NCBI GenBank assembly: GCA_030452125.1
Contig: JAKDMV010000021.1
Span: forward strand, 1-35,319
DNA length: 35,319 bases
DNA from: Micrococcaceae bacterium
Lineage (GTDB): Bacteria; Actinomycetota; Actinomycetes; Actinomycetales; Micrococcaceae
Direction: 5' to 3'
Under the pieces are notes generated by a model. The model was given only the letters and a program-made list of their open reading frames with translations, did not search any database and was not told the DNA's origin. Positions 17,082 through 27,074 of this stretch are shown piece after piece. Position 1 is the first letter of the stretch, and each line of letters starts with the position of its first letter. A program made the translations under genes and the position numbers.

Positions 17082-17087
17082 TAGATT
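17082..17087 (+). promoter_or_regulatory. Possible -10 box for manA
   Basis: TAGATT (17082-17087) lies 41 nt before the manA ATG, downstream of the LCP hairpin. The same CTAGATTGGG string is found upstream of the RDD gene (about 2535-2544). No clear -35. Confidence 0.4.
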
Positions 17088-17128
17088 GGGGGTAGCGCCC
17101 CGTATCGACCCAGCTGCCAAGGAGCCGA

Positions 17129-18388
17129 ATGTACCGCCTGAGCAATACCGTCAGGGACTACCCGTGGGGATCCACCACGGCCATCGCCGAACTCTTCGGC
17201 ACCCGGGCCACGGGGGGTCCCGAAGCAGAAATGTGGATCGGAGCACACCCCGACTCCCCCTCGGCGGCCAGCCATCCGGATCTCGAAGGGACCACCCCGC
17301 TCGATGAGCTGGTCGCCACCGATCCTGTCCTGTTCCTCGGAGAGGAGACGGCCACCCGCTTTGGCCGGCTGCCGTTCCTGGCGAAGATCCTCGCCGCGGA
17401 GAAACCATTGTCCCTGCAGGTCCACCCCACCCTGGACCAGGCCCGGGCCGGTTTCGCGGCGGAGCAGGAAGCCGGCGTCGATCGTTCCGCGTCACACCGC
17501 AACTACAAGGACGACAACCACAAGCCCGAACTCCTGTTCGCCCTCACCGCTTTCTCGGCCTTATGCGGTTTCCGTCCCGCCGGAGAATCGGCGGCACTCT
17601 TCACCTGGCTCGCCGACACCATCGACGCGGACCCCGAACTCCCCGACGCGGACGGCAGCGCCCAGGCGGTGGCACGCCGGACCGCCACCACCCTGGGTCA
17701 GGGGGATCTGCGGGGGGCCTTCACCCAGCTGCTCTCCGGAGGCGAGGACGTGGCCCGCCTGGTCGGGCTCGCCAGCGCGGCCGTTGCCTCCGGCCGTCAT
17801 CAGGTCCACGACCCCGGGCTGGCGGAGCTGGAAACGTTGAACGGCTTCCACCCCGGGGACCCGGGGGTCCTGGTGTCGTTGATGCTCAACCACCTCACCC
17901 TGGAACCCGGCCAGGCCATCTACCTGCCCGCTGGGAACATCCATGCCTATCTGCGGGGGCTGGGGGTGGAGGTCATGGCCAGTTCGGACAACGTGCTGCG
18001 CGGCGGGCTGACCGGCAAACACATCGACCTGCCCGAACTGATGGACACCGTGGACTTCCACAGCTTGGGCGTACCCCATCTGGAGGCCGCCGAGAACCTG
18101 TTGGGCCAGGAGATCTACCGGCCGCCGTTCGACGAATTCCAGCTCCAGCGCATTGCCTTGCCCGGCGACGCCCTGCTGGCCGGGGACGACGTCGCGGTGG
18201 CCCAGAACGGTCCGGTGGCGATCATCTGTGTTTCCGGTGACCTGCTGTTGGATTCGCCCCGGGGCAACCTGGAACTGGCCCGCGGCCAGTCGGCGTTCAT
18301 CCCCGCCGCCGAGGCCCCCGTGGTCGCCAAGCGTCTCGGCCAGGGACCGGCGGTGGCGTTCGCCGTGACCACCGGGTCGACCCGCTGA
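17129..18388 (+). CDS. manA: Mannose-6-phosphate isomerase, class I
   Basis: ManA interconverts fructose-6-phosphate and mannose-6-phosphate, feeding GDP-mannose and mannosylated glycans. The 419-aa product begins YRLSNTVRDYPWGS and has EMWIGAHPDSPS, LPFLAKILAAEKPLSLQVHP (zinc ligand H), DDNHKPELLFALTAFSALCGFRP (zinc ligands H and E), and IYLPAGNIHAYLRGLGVEVMASSDNVLRGGLTGKHID near the active site. ATG 17129 has AAGGAG 5 nt upstream. In M. tuberculosis manA lies near whiB2; here it is downstream of purKE-LCP. A strong hairpin follows directly. Confidence 0.97.
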   Translation: MYRLSNTVRDYPWGSTTAIAELFGTRATGGPEAEMWIGAHPDSPSAASHPDLEGTTPLDELVATDPVLFLGEETATRFGRLPFLAKILAAEKPLSLQVHPTLDQARAGFAAEQEAGVDRSASHRNYKDDNHKPELLFALTAFSALCGFRPAGESAALFTWLADTIDADPELPDADGSAQAVARRTATTLGQGDLRGAFTQLLSGGEDVARLVGLASAAVASGRHQVHDPGLAELETLNGFHPGDPGVLVSLMLNHLTLEPGQAIYLPAGNIHAYLRGLGVEVMASSDNVLRGGLTGKHIDLPELMDTVDFHSLGVPHLEAAENLLGQEIYRPPFDEFQLQRIALPGDALLAGDDVAVAQNGPVAIICVSGDLLLDSPRGNLELARGQSAFIPAAEAPVVAKRLGQGPAVAFAVTTGSTR

Positions 18389-18413
18389 CCCGCCAGGCCC
18401 CGGGCCTGGCGGG
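18389..18413 (+). terminator. Strong hairpin terminator between manA and glpX
   Basis: CCCGCCAGGCCC (18389-18400) and GGGCCTGGCGGG (18402-18413) form a perfect 12-bp inverted repeat around one base, starting at the base after the manA stop. It can serve both manA and the convergent glpX. There is no T-run. Confidence 0.75.
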
Positions 18414-18436
18414 GTGGCTGGTCCCCGACCCGGGTG

Positions 18437-19459
18437 CTAGCGGGTGTAGGGCTCCCACTTACGTGACTGGTGCTCACCTTCGACGGTACGGATCGTCCCG
18501 GACTTCGAACGCATGACGATCGAGTGCGTGAAGATCTTGTCGTTCTTATAACGCACCCCGGTCAGCAGATCGCCGTCGGTGATGGCCGACATCGCGAAAT
18601 AGCAGTTGTCGCTGGTCACCAGATCATGGGTGGACAGCACCCGATCCAGGTCGTGGCCGGCGTCGATGGCCTTCTGCTTCTCCTCGTCATCGGTGGGCCA
18701 CAGGCGACCTTGGATGACCCCGCCCAACGAACGGATGGCGCACGCGGTGACGATGCCCTCGGGGGTCCCGCCGATGCCCATCAATGCGTCGACGCCCGAG
18801 CCCTCGCGGGTGGCCGAGATGGCGCCGGCGACATCGCCGTCCATGATGAACTTCGTCCGGGCCCCGGCATCGCGGATCTCCTGGACCAGCCGGGTGTGAC
18901 GTTCGCGGTCCAGCACGCAGACGGTGATCTGGTTGATCGGCTTGTTCTTGGCCTTGGCGATCAGATAGAGGTTCTGCTTCACCGGCAGACGCAGGTCCAC
19001 CAGTTCGGCCGCCTCCGGACCGGTGACCAGCTTCTCCATGTAGAACACGGCCGAAGGGTCGAACATGGAGCCGCGTTCGGCCATCGCCAACACGGCGACC
19101 GAGTTGTTGATCCCCAGTGCCGTCAGCCGCGTGCCGTCGATGGGATCGACGGCGACATCGACCTCGGGACCGGTGCCGTCCCCGACCTCCTCGCCGTTGT
19201 ACAGCATCGGGGCTTCGTCCTTCTCACCTTCTCCGATGACGACGGTGCCGCTGACCGACACGGTGGCCAGCAGTGAACGCATGGCGTCGACGGCTGCGCC
19301 GTCCGCCGAGTTCTTGTCGCCGAAGCCGACCCAGGGGCTGGCGGCGATCGCGGCAGCCTCCGTGACGCGTACCAGCTCCAGGGCCAGGTTGCGGTCCGGT
19401 TCGGCATCGCCGACGGACAGTCGGGGGGACAGGTGGGCAAAATTAGTGGCTTCTGTCAC
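18437..19459 (-). CDS. glpX: Class II fructose-1,6-bisphosphatase
   Basis: GlpX removes the 1-phosphate of fructose-1,6-bisphosphate, the key gluconeogenic step; it is metal dependent. Motifs: RVTEAAAIAASPWVGFGDKNSADGAAVDAMR, VVIGEGEKDEAPMLYNGEEVG, the metal/phosphate motif VDPIDGTRL and GIGGTPEGIVTACAIRSLGG (given in parts of family-specific blocks). I start it at GTG 19459, with GAGGAA just upstream, giving 340 aa, the usual family length; the open frame extends upstream to 19795 but that part overlaps the divergent DUF4245 gene. A TATGCT box at 19509-19514 (minus) may be its -10. This is the only FBPase seen here and likely essential for growth on organic acids. Confidence 0.96.
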   Translation of the reverse strand: MTEATNFAHLSPRLSVGDAEPDRNLALELVRVTEAAAIAASPWVGFGDKNSADGAAVDAMRSLLATVSVSGTVVIGEGEKDEAPMLYNGEEVGDGTGPEVDVAVDPIDGTRLTALGINNSVAVLAMAERGSMFDPSAVFYMEKLVTGPEAAELVDLRLPVKQNLYLIAKAKNKPINQITVCVLDRERHTRLVQEIRDAGARTKFIMDGDVAGAISATREGSGVDALMGIGGTPEGIVTACAIRSLGGVIQGRLWPTDDEEKQKAIDAGHDLDRVLSTHDLVTSDNCYFAMSAITDGDLLTGVRYKNDKIFTHSIVMRSKSGTIRTVEGEHQSRKWEPYTR

Positions 19460-19580
19460 GGTGTTCCTCGTCGTCGAGTGGGTGTGGGTGCCATGGGCAA
19501 CGCCTTCGAGCATATCCGCTGGAGCGGCGGATGGGGTGGTGATGACCGACACCGCGTCATCCTCCGGTCGGAATATCGGG

Positions 19581-19592
19581 GACAATGGGGGC
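19581..19592 (+). promoter_or_regulatory. Leaderless promoter -10 box for the DUF4245 gene
   Basis: GACAAT (19581-19586) is followed by 6 nt and GTG 19593. A G-run lies between them, so a weak Shine-Dalgarno contribution cannot be excluded. Confidence 0.45.
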
Positions 19593-20198
19593 GTGAGTGA
19601 TGCACCCCAGACACCCCCAGAGGCCGATGAACCACCGGTGACGCCGGTCCTGACGCCCGCCCAGTCCAAGCGCGCCAACCAATCGTTGAAGGGCATGATC
19701 ATCTCCGTCCTGCTGACGGTTGCCGTTGCGGTCCCGGTCATCGCGCTGAATCCGGCGGGCAACGACGATAAGTTCAAACCCGATGTCAATGTCACCGCCG
19801 TGGCTTCCGAGGCCGGTCAGGCAGCCGATTTCACCCCGGTGGCCGCCCGGATGCCCGAGGGCTGGTATCCGAACTTCGCCCGGTGGATTTCCGGCAGTGC
19901 CGACCAGATCGATTATTGGGAAGTCGGTTATGTGACCGGCGATGACGGCTTCGTCTGGGTCCGGCAGACGGCCGATGCCACGCCCGGCTGGATCGCCAAG
20001 ATGAGCGAGGACGCCACCGCATCCGGCAGCGTGGAAGTCGACGGGACCACCTGGGATTCCTACACCAGGGCGGCCAAGGTCAGTTGGGTTCGCAAGGCCC
20101 ACGGTTCGACCCTCATGCTCAGCTCCGAATCCGGGGACGAGGTGCTTCGGGAGGCCGCCCGGGCCGTCCTGGAGGATCAGTCCGGCTCGAAGAAGTAG
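19593..20198 (+). CDS. DUF4245 family membrane-anchored protein
   Basis: 201 aa. A Pro/Glu-rich cytosolic N-terminus is followed by KRANQSLKGM and one membrane helix (IISVLLTVAVAVPVIAL), then a ~150-residue extracytoplasmic domain with NPAGNDDKFKPDVNV, MPEGWYPNFARWI and YWEVGYVTGDDGFVWVRQT. This is the DUF4245 pattern, an actinobacterial family of unknown function. GTG 19593 was chosen from the -10 box 6 nt upstream and the family N-terminus; the open frame extends upstream into glpX antisense. The order glpX-DUF4245-carbonic anhydrase-fumC is typical of Arthrobacter relatives. Confidence 0.85.
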   Translation: MSDAPQTPPEADEPPVTPVLTPAQSKRANQSLKGMIISVLLTVAVAVPVIALNPAGNDDKFKPDVNVTAVASEAGQAADFTPVAARMPEGWYPNFARWISGSADQIDYWEVGYVTGDDGFVWVRQTADATPGWIAKMSEDATASGSVEVDGTTWDSYTRAAKVSWVRKAHGSTLMLSSESGDEVLREAARAVLEDQSGSKK

Positions 20199-20220
20199 CG
20201 GATCCGCGCCGTGGCGCGTG

Positions 20221-20232
20221 TACTCTTTTTTC
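20221..20232 (+). promoter_or_regulatory. Leaderless promoter -10 box for the carbonic anhydrase gene
   Basis: TACTCT (20221-20226) is followed by five T and one C, then ATG 20233. It overlaps an in-frame GTG at 20218, which argues for ATG as the start. Confidence 0.55.
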
Positions 20233-20871
20233 ATGTCTGCTGAATCTCTCGAGCCCGCATCCGCCCCCCTCACCCCGGCCGAAGCCTGGACCAAATTGCG
20301 TGAAGGCAACGCCCGGTTCGTCTCCGGAGCCACCAACCACCCGAACCAGGATTCCTCCCGCAGATCGGCTCTGGTGAACACCCAGCACCCCTTTGCCGTG
20401 ATCTTCGGTTGCTCGGATTCCCGGCTGGCCGCCGAGATCATCTTCGATGTCGGACTGGGTGACGTGTTCGTGGTCCGGACCGCCGGACACGTGCCCGACG
20501 ATGCCGTGCTGGGATCGCTTGAATACAGCGTCGCCCTCTTGGATGTCCCGCTCATCGTGGTCCTCGGCCACGACAGCTGCGGCGCCGTCACGGCCACGAT
20601 GGACGCCTTCGAGACCGGCCAGATGCCGCCCGGATTCATCCGTGACCTCGTCGAACGCATCACCCCTTCGGTCATCACCGCCCAGCGGGCCGGGGTCACC
20701 GACGTGAACACCACCGTCGAGGAGCACGTCAGGCAGTCCACGCATCGGTTGGTGGAATCCTCCAAGCTCATCTCCGACGCGGTCGACGCCGGCGAGACGG
20801 CCGTGATCGGCGTGACCTACCGCCTCGAAGAAGGCAAAGCGGAAATCGTGACCGGGTTCGGCGAGCTCTAG
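20233..20871 (+). CDS. Beta-class carbonic anhydrase
   Basis: Catalyses reversible hydration of CO2 to bicarbonate, which supplies carboxylases such as PurK and those of anaplerosis. 212 aa. Zinc and catalytic residues are present: C60-x-D62-x-R64 (FGCSDSRL), H113 and C116 (VVLGHDSCGAV). Also seen are the IFDVGLGDVFVVRTAGHV and LGSLEYSVALLDVPLIVVLGH blocks. The C-terminus ends in a Val-Gly-x-x-Y-R-L-E-E-G motif common in the family. It is a cytosolic enzyme with no signal peptide. ATG 20233 is preferred over GTG 20218 because the latter would sit inside the -10 box. Confidence 0.95.
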   Translation: MSAESLEPASAPLTPAEAWTKLREGNARFVSGATNHPNQDSSRRSALVNTQHPFAVIFGCSDSRLAAEIIFDVGLGDVFVVRTAGHVPDDAVLGSLEYSVALLDVPLIVVLGHDSCGAVTATMDAFETGQMPPGFIRDLVERITPSVITAQRAGVTDVNTTVEEHVRQSTHRLVESSKLISDAVDAGETAVIGVTYRLEEGKAEIVTGFGEL

Positions 20872-20928
20872 CCCCCGGTGTGTCCCGGATGACGCCGTCC
20901 CGGGTCCTGTTGGGGCTCCCGGGCGGCG

Positions 20929-20940
20929 TATGGTGATGTC
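20929..20940 (+). promoter_or_regulatory. Leaderless promoter -10 box for fumC
   Basis: TATGGT (20929-20934) is followed by 6 nt and ATG 20941. No Shine-Dalgarno. Confidence 0.5.
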
Positions 20941-22359
20941 ATGGCTAGCAAGGATGAATTCCGTATTGAACATGACACCATGGGCGAAGTCCGCGTCCCG
21001 GCCGACGCCCTCTATAGCGCCCAGACCCAGCGCGCCGTGGAGAACTTCCCGATCTCCGGCAAGCGGCTCGAACGTCGCCATATCCAGGCCTTGGCCCGGG
21101 TGAAGCGTGCGGCGGCCCTGGCCAACGCGGAGCTTGGCGTCCTCGACGACGAGATCGCCCGCGCCATCGTCGACGCCGCGGAGCATGTGGCGTCCGGCGA
21201 CTACGACGGGCATTTCCCCATCGACGTCTTCCAGACCGGTTCGGGGACCTCCTCGAACATGAACACCAACGAGGTCCTGGCCGCCCTGGCCAACCGGGGT
21301 CTCGAAGCCGCCGGCAGCCAGGTACGTGTCCACCCGAACGACCACGTCAACGCGTCGCAGTCCTCCAATGACGTCTTCCCCACTTCGGTCCACGTCGCCG
21401 TCACCGATGCCCTGCTCAACGACCTGGTCCCGGCACTGGGCCACCTCGCCGAGAGCCTGTCCCGCAAGTCCGAGGAATTCGCCGACGTCGTGAAGTCCGG
21501 CCGCACCCACCTCATGGATGCCACACCGGTCACGCTGGGCCAGGAATTCGGCGGCTACGCCGCCCAGATGCGCTACGGCGTCGAGCGGATCGAGGCCAGC
21601 CTGCCCCGCGTGGCGGAGGTCCCGCTGGGCGGAACCGCCGTCGGCACCGGCATCAACACCCCGGCGGGCTTCCCCCAGCGGGTCATTGCCCTGCTGGCCG
21701 AAGACACCGGCCTGCCCCTGACGGAGGCACGCAACCACTTCGAAGCCCAGGCCAACCGCGATGGGCTCATCGAAGCCTCCGGACAGCTGCGCAACATCGC
21801 CTACTCGATCATGAAGATCAACAACGACCTGCGTTGGATGGGATCGGGACCCAACACCGGTCTGGGCGAGATCGCGATCCCCGATCTGCAGCCGGGGTCC
21901 TCGATCATGCCCGGCAAGGTCAACCCGGTCATCAGCGAAGCCGCGATCCAGGTGGCGGCCCAGGTCATCGGCAACGACACCACGGTCTCCTTGTCCTCCA
22001 CCAACGGGGCCTTCGAGCTCAACGTCGGGATTCCGGTGATGGCAGCGAACCTGTTGGAATCGATTCGGCTGCTGACCAACACCTCGAACGTCATGGCGGA
22101 CAAGATGGTCGATGGCATCACGGCCAACGTGGAGCGGGCCCGTTTCCTGGCCGAAGCATCCCCGTCCATCGTCACCCCGTTGAATAAGTTCATCGGCTAC
22201 GAGAACGGCTCGAAGATCGCCAAGAAGGCCATTGCCGAAGGACTGACCGTCCGTGAGGCCACGGTCGCCCTGGGCTTCGTCGAGCGAGGCGAAGTCACCG
22301 AAGAGCAGCTCGATACCGCCCTGGACGTCACCACGATGACCTCTCCTTCGGGCCAGTAG
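20941..22359 (+). CDS. fumC: Class II fumarate hydratase
   Basis: Interconverts fumarate and malate in the TCA cycle, without an iron-sulfur cluster. 472 aa, the normal length. Motifs: [34 protein letters not shown], the catalytic-site block [28 protein letters not shown], and the superfamily signature [13 protein letters not shown] stretch [14 protein letters not shown] near the C-terminus is also family specific. A strong terminator follows 19 nt after the stop. Confidence 0.98.
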   Translation: MASKDEFRIEHDTMGEVRVPADALYSAQTQRAVENFPISGKRLERRHIQALARVKRAAALANAELGVLDDEIARAIVDAAEHVASGDYDGHFPIDVFQTGSGTSSNMNTNEVLAALANRGLEAAGSQVRVHPNDHVNASQSSNDVFPTSVHVAVTDALLNDLVPALGHLAESLSRKSEEFADVVKSGRTHLMDATPVTLGQEFGGYAAQMRYGVERIEASLPRVAEVPLGGTAVGTGINTPAGFPQRVIALLAEDTGLPLTEARNHFEAQANRDGLIEASGQLRNIAYSIMKINNDLRWMGSGPNTGLGEIAIPDLQPGSSIMPGKVNPVISEAAIQVAAQVIGNDTTVSLSSTNGAFELNVGIPVMAANLLESIRLLTNTSNVMADKMVDGITANVERARFLAEASPSIVTPLNKFIGYENGSKIAKKAIAEGLTVREATVALGFVERGEVTEEQLDTALDVTTMTSPSGQ

Positions 22360-22378
22360 GACCAGCGCCGCCCCTTCG

Positions 22379-22414
22379 ATGGAGGCCCACCCCGGCTGGG
22401 GGTAGGGCCTCCAT
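22379..22414 (+). terminator. Rho-independent terminator of fumC
   Basis: ATGGAGGCCC (22379-22388) and GGGCCTCCAT (22405-22414) are perfect 10-bp complements; CCCC and GGGG inside the 16-nt loop can extend the stem. The sequence TCGTTT follows. Confidence 0.85.
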
Positions 22415-22468
22415 TCGTTTCCGGTGCCCCGCCCATCCGGTGCGTGACGAAGCACACCCTCCCATTAG

Positions 22469-22519
22469 TTGCACTGTGAAGCGAAGAGTGCAAAGCTGCA
22501 CTATATGCAGGAAAGTGCA
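22469..22519. promoter_or_regulatory. Tandem TetR-type operators overlapping the regulator's start
   Basis: Two dyads share the same design: TTGCACT (22469-22475) with AGTGCAA (22487-22493), and TGCACT (22497-22502) with AGTGCA (22514-22519), each with an 11-nt spacer. Their offset is 27 bp. The second spans the TetR start codon at 22505. Autorepression by the TetR protein encoded next is the natural reading. Confidence 0.65.
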
Positions 22520-23224
22520 CGGGAGTCCCTGGGGGCCAGGGAACGTCGGCGGGTGGAAACCTATGCCTCACTGACCGACCACGCCCGTACCTTCACCCTC
22601 GCTCGTGGACTGAACGGATTCACGATCGAGGAATTGTGCGAGGCCGCCGGGGTCTCCCGCCGCACCTTCTTCAATTACTTCTCCACCAAGGAGGACGCCG
22701 TCCTCGGGGTGAAGCCTGCCAGCCCGCTGGAGCCCTTTGCCCAGGACTTCGTGGACTCCGGTCCGGGGAACGCGGCCGACGGCTTCGGGCGCCGCCAGGC
22801 CCTCCCCCTGGATGAGGCCCTGGCCGAACTGTTCCTCAAGGCCTACTCCACCATGGATGTCCCTCCGGCGGACATGCACGCCTTCATGCGTGTGATGCAC
22901 TCCGAACCGGCCCTGATGAAACGCACCATCGATTCAGCGATGCAGCGGGAACGGGCCCTGGCCCAATTGATCGCCAGACGACAAGGACTCCCACCCGGAG
23001 ACCGGTTCGCCACCCTGGCCTCCACCTTGTTCTCACACCTGGCCATGACCAGCTTCCAGCAGTTCGTCGGTCGTGCCAGCCCCTGTTCCGCGGATGACCA
23101 CAGCGGGGTTCCCCCCTCGTCCGAGGCCCCCACCGCGGATGAGACCACCGACGAGGCGCTGGAACGATTCACCCGGATCCTCACGGAGAATTTTTCCCAC
23201 GCACGCCGCCTCTTCGGCGCCTGA
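22505..23224 (+). CDS. TetR family transcriptional regulator
   Basis: 239 aa. The N-terminal DNA-binding domain (about residues 10-70) reads ARERRRVETYASL...FTIEELCEAAGVSRRTFFNYFSTKEDAV, a standard TetR helix-turn-helix. The C-terminal ligand domain is helical with no identifiable specificity. ATG 22505 is the best start because the family segment before the helix-turn-helix begins soon after it; it lies inside the second operator. The gene precedes the DHA2-type efflux gene by 108 nt in the same direction, so it probably represses both itself and the pump, being released by a toxic substrate. That function is inferred from gene order. Confidence 0.92.
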   Translation: MQESARESLGARERRRVETYASLTDHARTFTLARGLNGFTIEELCEAAGVSRRTFFNYFSTKEDAVLGVKPASPLEPFAQDFVDSGPGNAADGFGRRQALPLDEALAELFLKAYSTMDVPPADMHAFMRVMHSEPALMKRTIDSAMQRERALAQLIARRQGLPPGDRFATLASTLFSHLAMTSFQQFVGRASPCSADDHSGVPPSSEAPTADETTDEALERFTRILTENFSHARRLFGA

Positions 23225-25829
<2,605 letters not shown>

Positions 25830-25833
<4 letters not shown>

Positions 25834-26240
25834 GATGCAGTTCCTTTCAGCGACCCGATTCCCAGGGATCCATCGACCGGTCCGGTGGGTGTGGGCTCCG
25901 GCGGTTCGGTGGTTGCCGCGGTCCCGGCGTCGGCGGCTTCCTCGGCGGCTTCTCCGTTGTCGACGATATCCCCGTCCCGGAAGAGGATGCCGCGGGCGAT
26001 CAGCCCCCATTTCGGGGTCGCCCGGAAGAGGTACTCCAGTTCCATGCAGAAGTGCTTGAACTCCTCACCCAGGGAGTTCTCCATGATGGCCCGGGCCGCC
26101 GGATCGGGTTCAAGGGATATCCGTTGCTCGTACCAGCCGATGGCTTCGGCTTCCTCGGTGAGGTTCGTGCACATGCGCGCGAAGGTCCGTGTTTCGGCCG
26201 ACAGCTCGGCTGGCGGCTCGTGGTATTGCTCGGTTCCCAT
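25830..26240 (-). CDS. Encapsulated ferritin-like cargo protein (EncFtn)
   Basis: 136 aa. EncFtn oxidises Fe(II) and feeds mineral into the encapsulin lumen. By alignment with the Rhodospirillum rubrum EncFtn I recall, E30, E60 and H63 match its iron-binding E32, E62 and H65, and W36-Y37 match W38-Y39 (EEAEAIGWYEQRI; EEFKHF). A Pro/Glu/Thr-rich linker of about 30 residues joins the helical domain to the C-terminal targeting peptide DGSLGIGSLKG, the classical encapsulin signal. It is the first gene of a two-gene operon with the shell. AAGGGG precedes the ATG and a TAGGCT box is at 26294-26299. Confidence 0.96.
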
Positions 26241-26293
26241 GCGTATCCCCTTCGATCCGCGCCACCGGCCTCGATGGCGGTTTCCCTGACGCC

Positions 26294-26299
26294 AGCCTA
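26294..26299 (-). promoter_or_regulatory. Possible -10 box of the encapsulin operon
   Basis: TAGGCT on the minus strand, 53 nt before the EncFtn ATG, in the 90-nt gap after the TetR stop. No convincing -35 and no obvious iron-regulator box. Confidence 0.4.
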
Positions 26300-26330
26300 G
26301 TGGCGGAGCGCGGGCAACACCATGGGTCGG

Positions 26331-26993
26331 TTACCCGCCGGCCATCCGGGTGATCACCCGCGCCAGTTCGTCCACGAACTCCGGCACCGGCATCCGGACC
26401 GCGGATGGGGTGTTCAGATGGGCGACGAGGGCCTCGGTCATCCCGCCGACAGCCACCAACCCGATCAGCCCCGGCGGGGACTCGGGGACCAGCCCGCGGC
26501 GGATCAGTTCGAGCATCATGGCATCCATGGCCCGGGCGATGCCTGCGATCATCTGCCGCCGCCTGGTTTCCAACTCCGGTGAAACGCCCACGGCTTCGAT
26601 TTCAAGCACCAGGCCCAGTCGCTCGTCTTCGAGCATCGGGCCGACCCCGGCCTGGACACCACGGCGGATGATCTCATAGGCGGTATCGCCGGCGGCGATG
26701 TCCAGGGCCATCACCCTCCGTTCGATTCCCCGGGTCGCTTCAAGGTAGATGGTTTCGAGCACTTCCTCGCGCCCGGAAAAACACTCGTAGAAAGAGCGGG
26801 AGGAGACCCCTGCCTGGCGGCACAACCCCTGGACCGTGGTTGCGGCATAGCCCTGGGTCCCGAAGAGTTCCACCCCGGCTTCCAGGAGCCGATGTCGGCG
26901 GGCGGCATCCCGCTGCGGGCGGGACACACCACGCCATTTCCGACCGGCTTCGGATGCGTCGTCCTCCTGCACCGGCGATTCTCCAGTCTTCAC
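26331..26993 (-). CDS. TetR family transcriptional regulator, divergent from the FMO gene
   Basis: About 220 aa. The N-terminal helix-turn-helix reads RRHRLLEAGVELFGTQGYAATTVQGLCRQAGVSSRSFYECFSGREEVL in parts; the C-terminal half is a helical ligand domain. The start is uncertain: GTG 26993 has a weak GAG-type signal, GTG 26912 would also keep the domain, and an in-frame ATG lies within the operator-like dyad. It faces the FMO-SDR operon across about 80 bp containing a 20-bp dyad, so it probably controls that operon and itself. Inducer unknown. Confidence 0.85.
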   Translation of the reverse strand: MKTGESPVQEDDASEAGRKWRGVSRPQRDAARRHRLLEAGVELFGTQGYAATTVQGLCRQAGVSSRSFYECFSGREEVLETIYLEATRGIERRVMALDIAAGDTAYEIIRRGVQAGVGPMLEDERLGLVLEIEAVGVSPELETRRRQMIAGIARAMDAMMLELIRRGLVPESPPGLIGLVAVGGMTEALVAHLNTPSAVRMPVPEFVDELARVITRMAGG

Positions 26994-27039
26994 GCAAGCC
27001 ACTCTGCCACAGCGACGGCCTTCATCCTCGATCCAATTC

Positions 27040-27059
27040 TTGAAAATCTGCATTTCCAA
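27040..27059. promoter_or_regulatory. 20-bp imperfect palindrome between TetR and FMO genes
   Basis: TTGaAAAT-CTGC-ATTTcCAA, with one mismatched pair in each 8-bp arm. TTGAAA at 27040-27045 could be the -35 of the FMO promoter, so a bound regulator would block it. It is a good candidate operator for the divergent TetR protein. Confidence 0.6.
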
Positions 27060-27074
27060 TGTAAGGATCATCAC

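Noticed and set aside
15112..17145. 677-aa minus-strand open frame opposite purE and LCP
   Set aside because: Gly/His/Asp-rich antisense translation with no family features.
19460..19795. Extended N-terminus of glpX
   Set aside because: It would overlap the DUF4245 start; GTG 19459 with GAGGAA gives the normal 340-aa length.
20119..22455. 778-aa minus-strand open frame opposite fumC and the carbonic anhydrase
   Set aside because: Antisense shadow of two enzymes with complete catalytic motifs.
22487..22530. Direct-repeat/CRISPR-like reading of the AGTGCA copies
   Set aside because: Only four short half-sites arranged as inverted pairs; operators explain them, and no spacer-repeat array exists.
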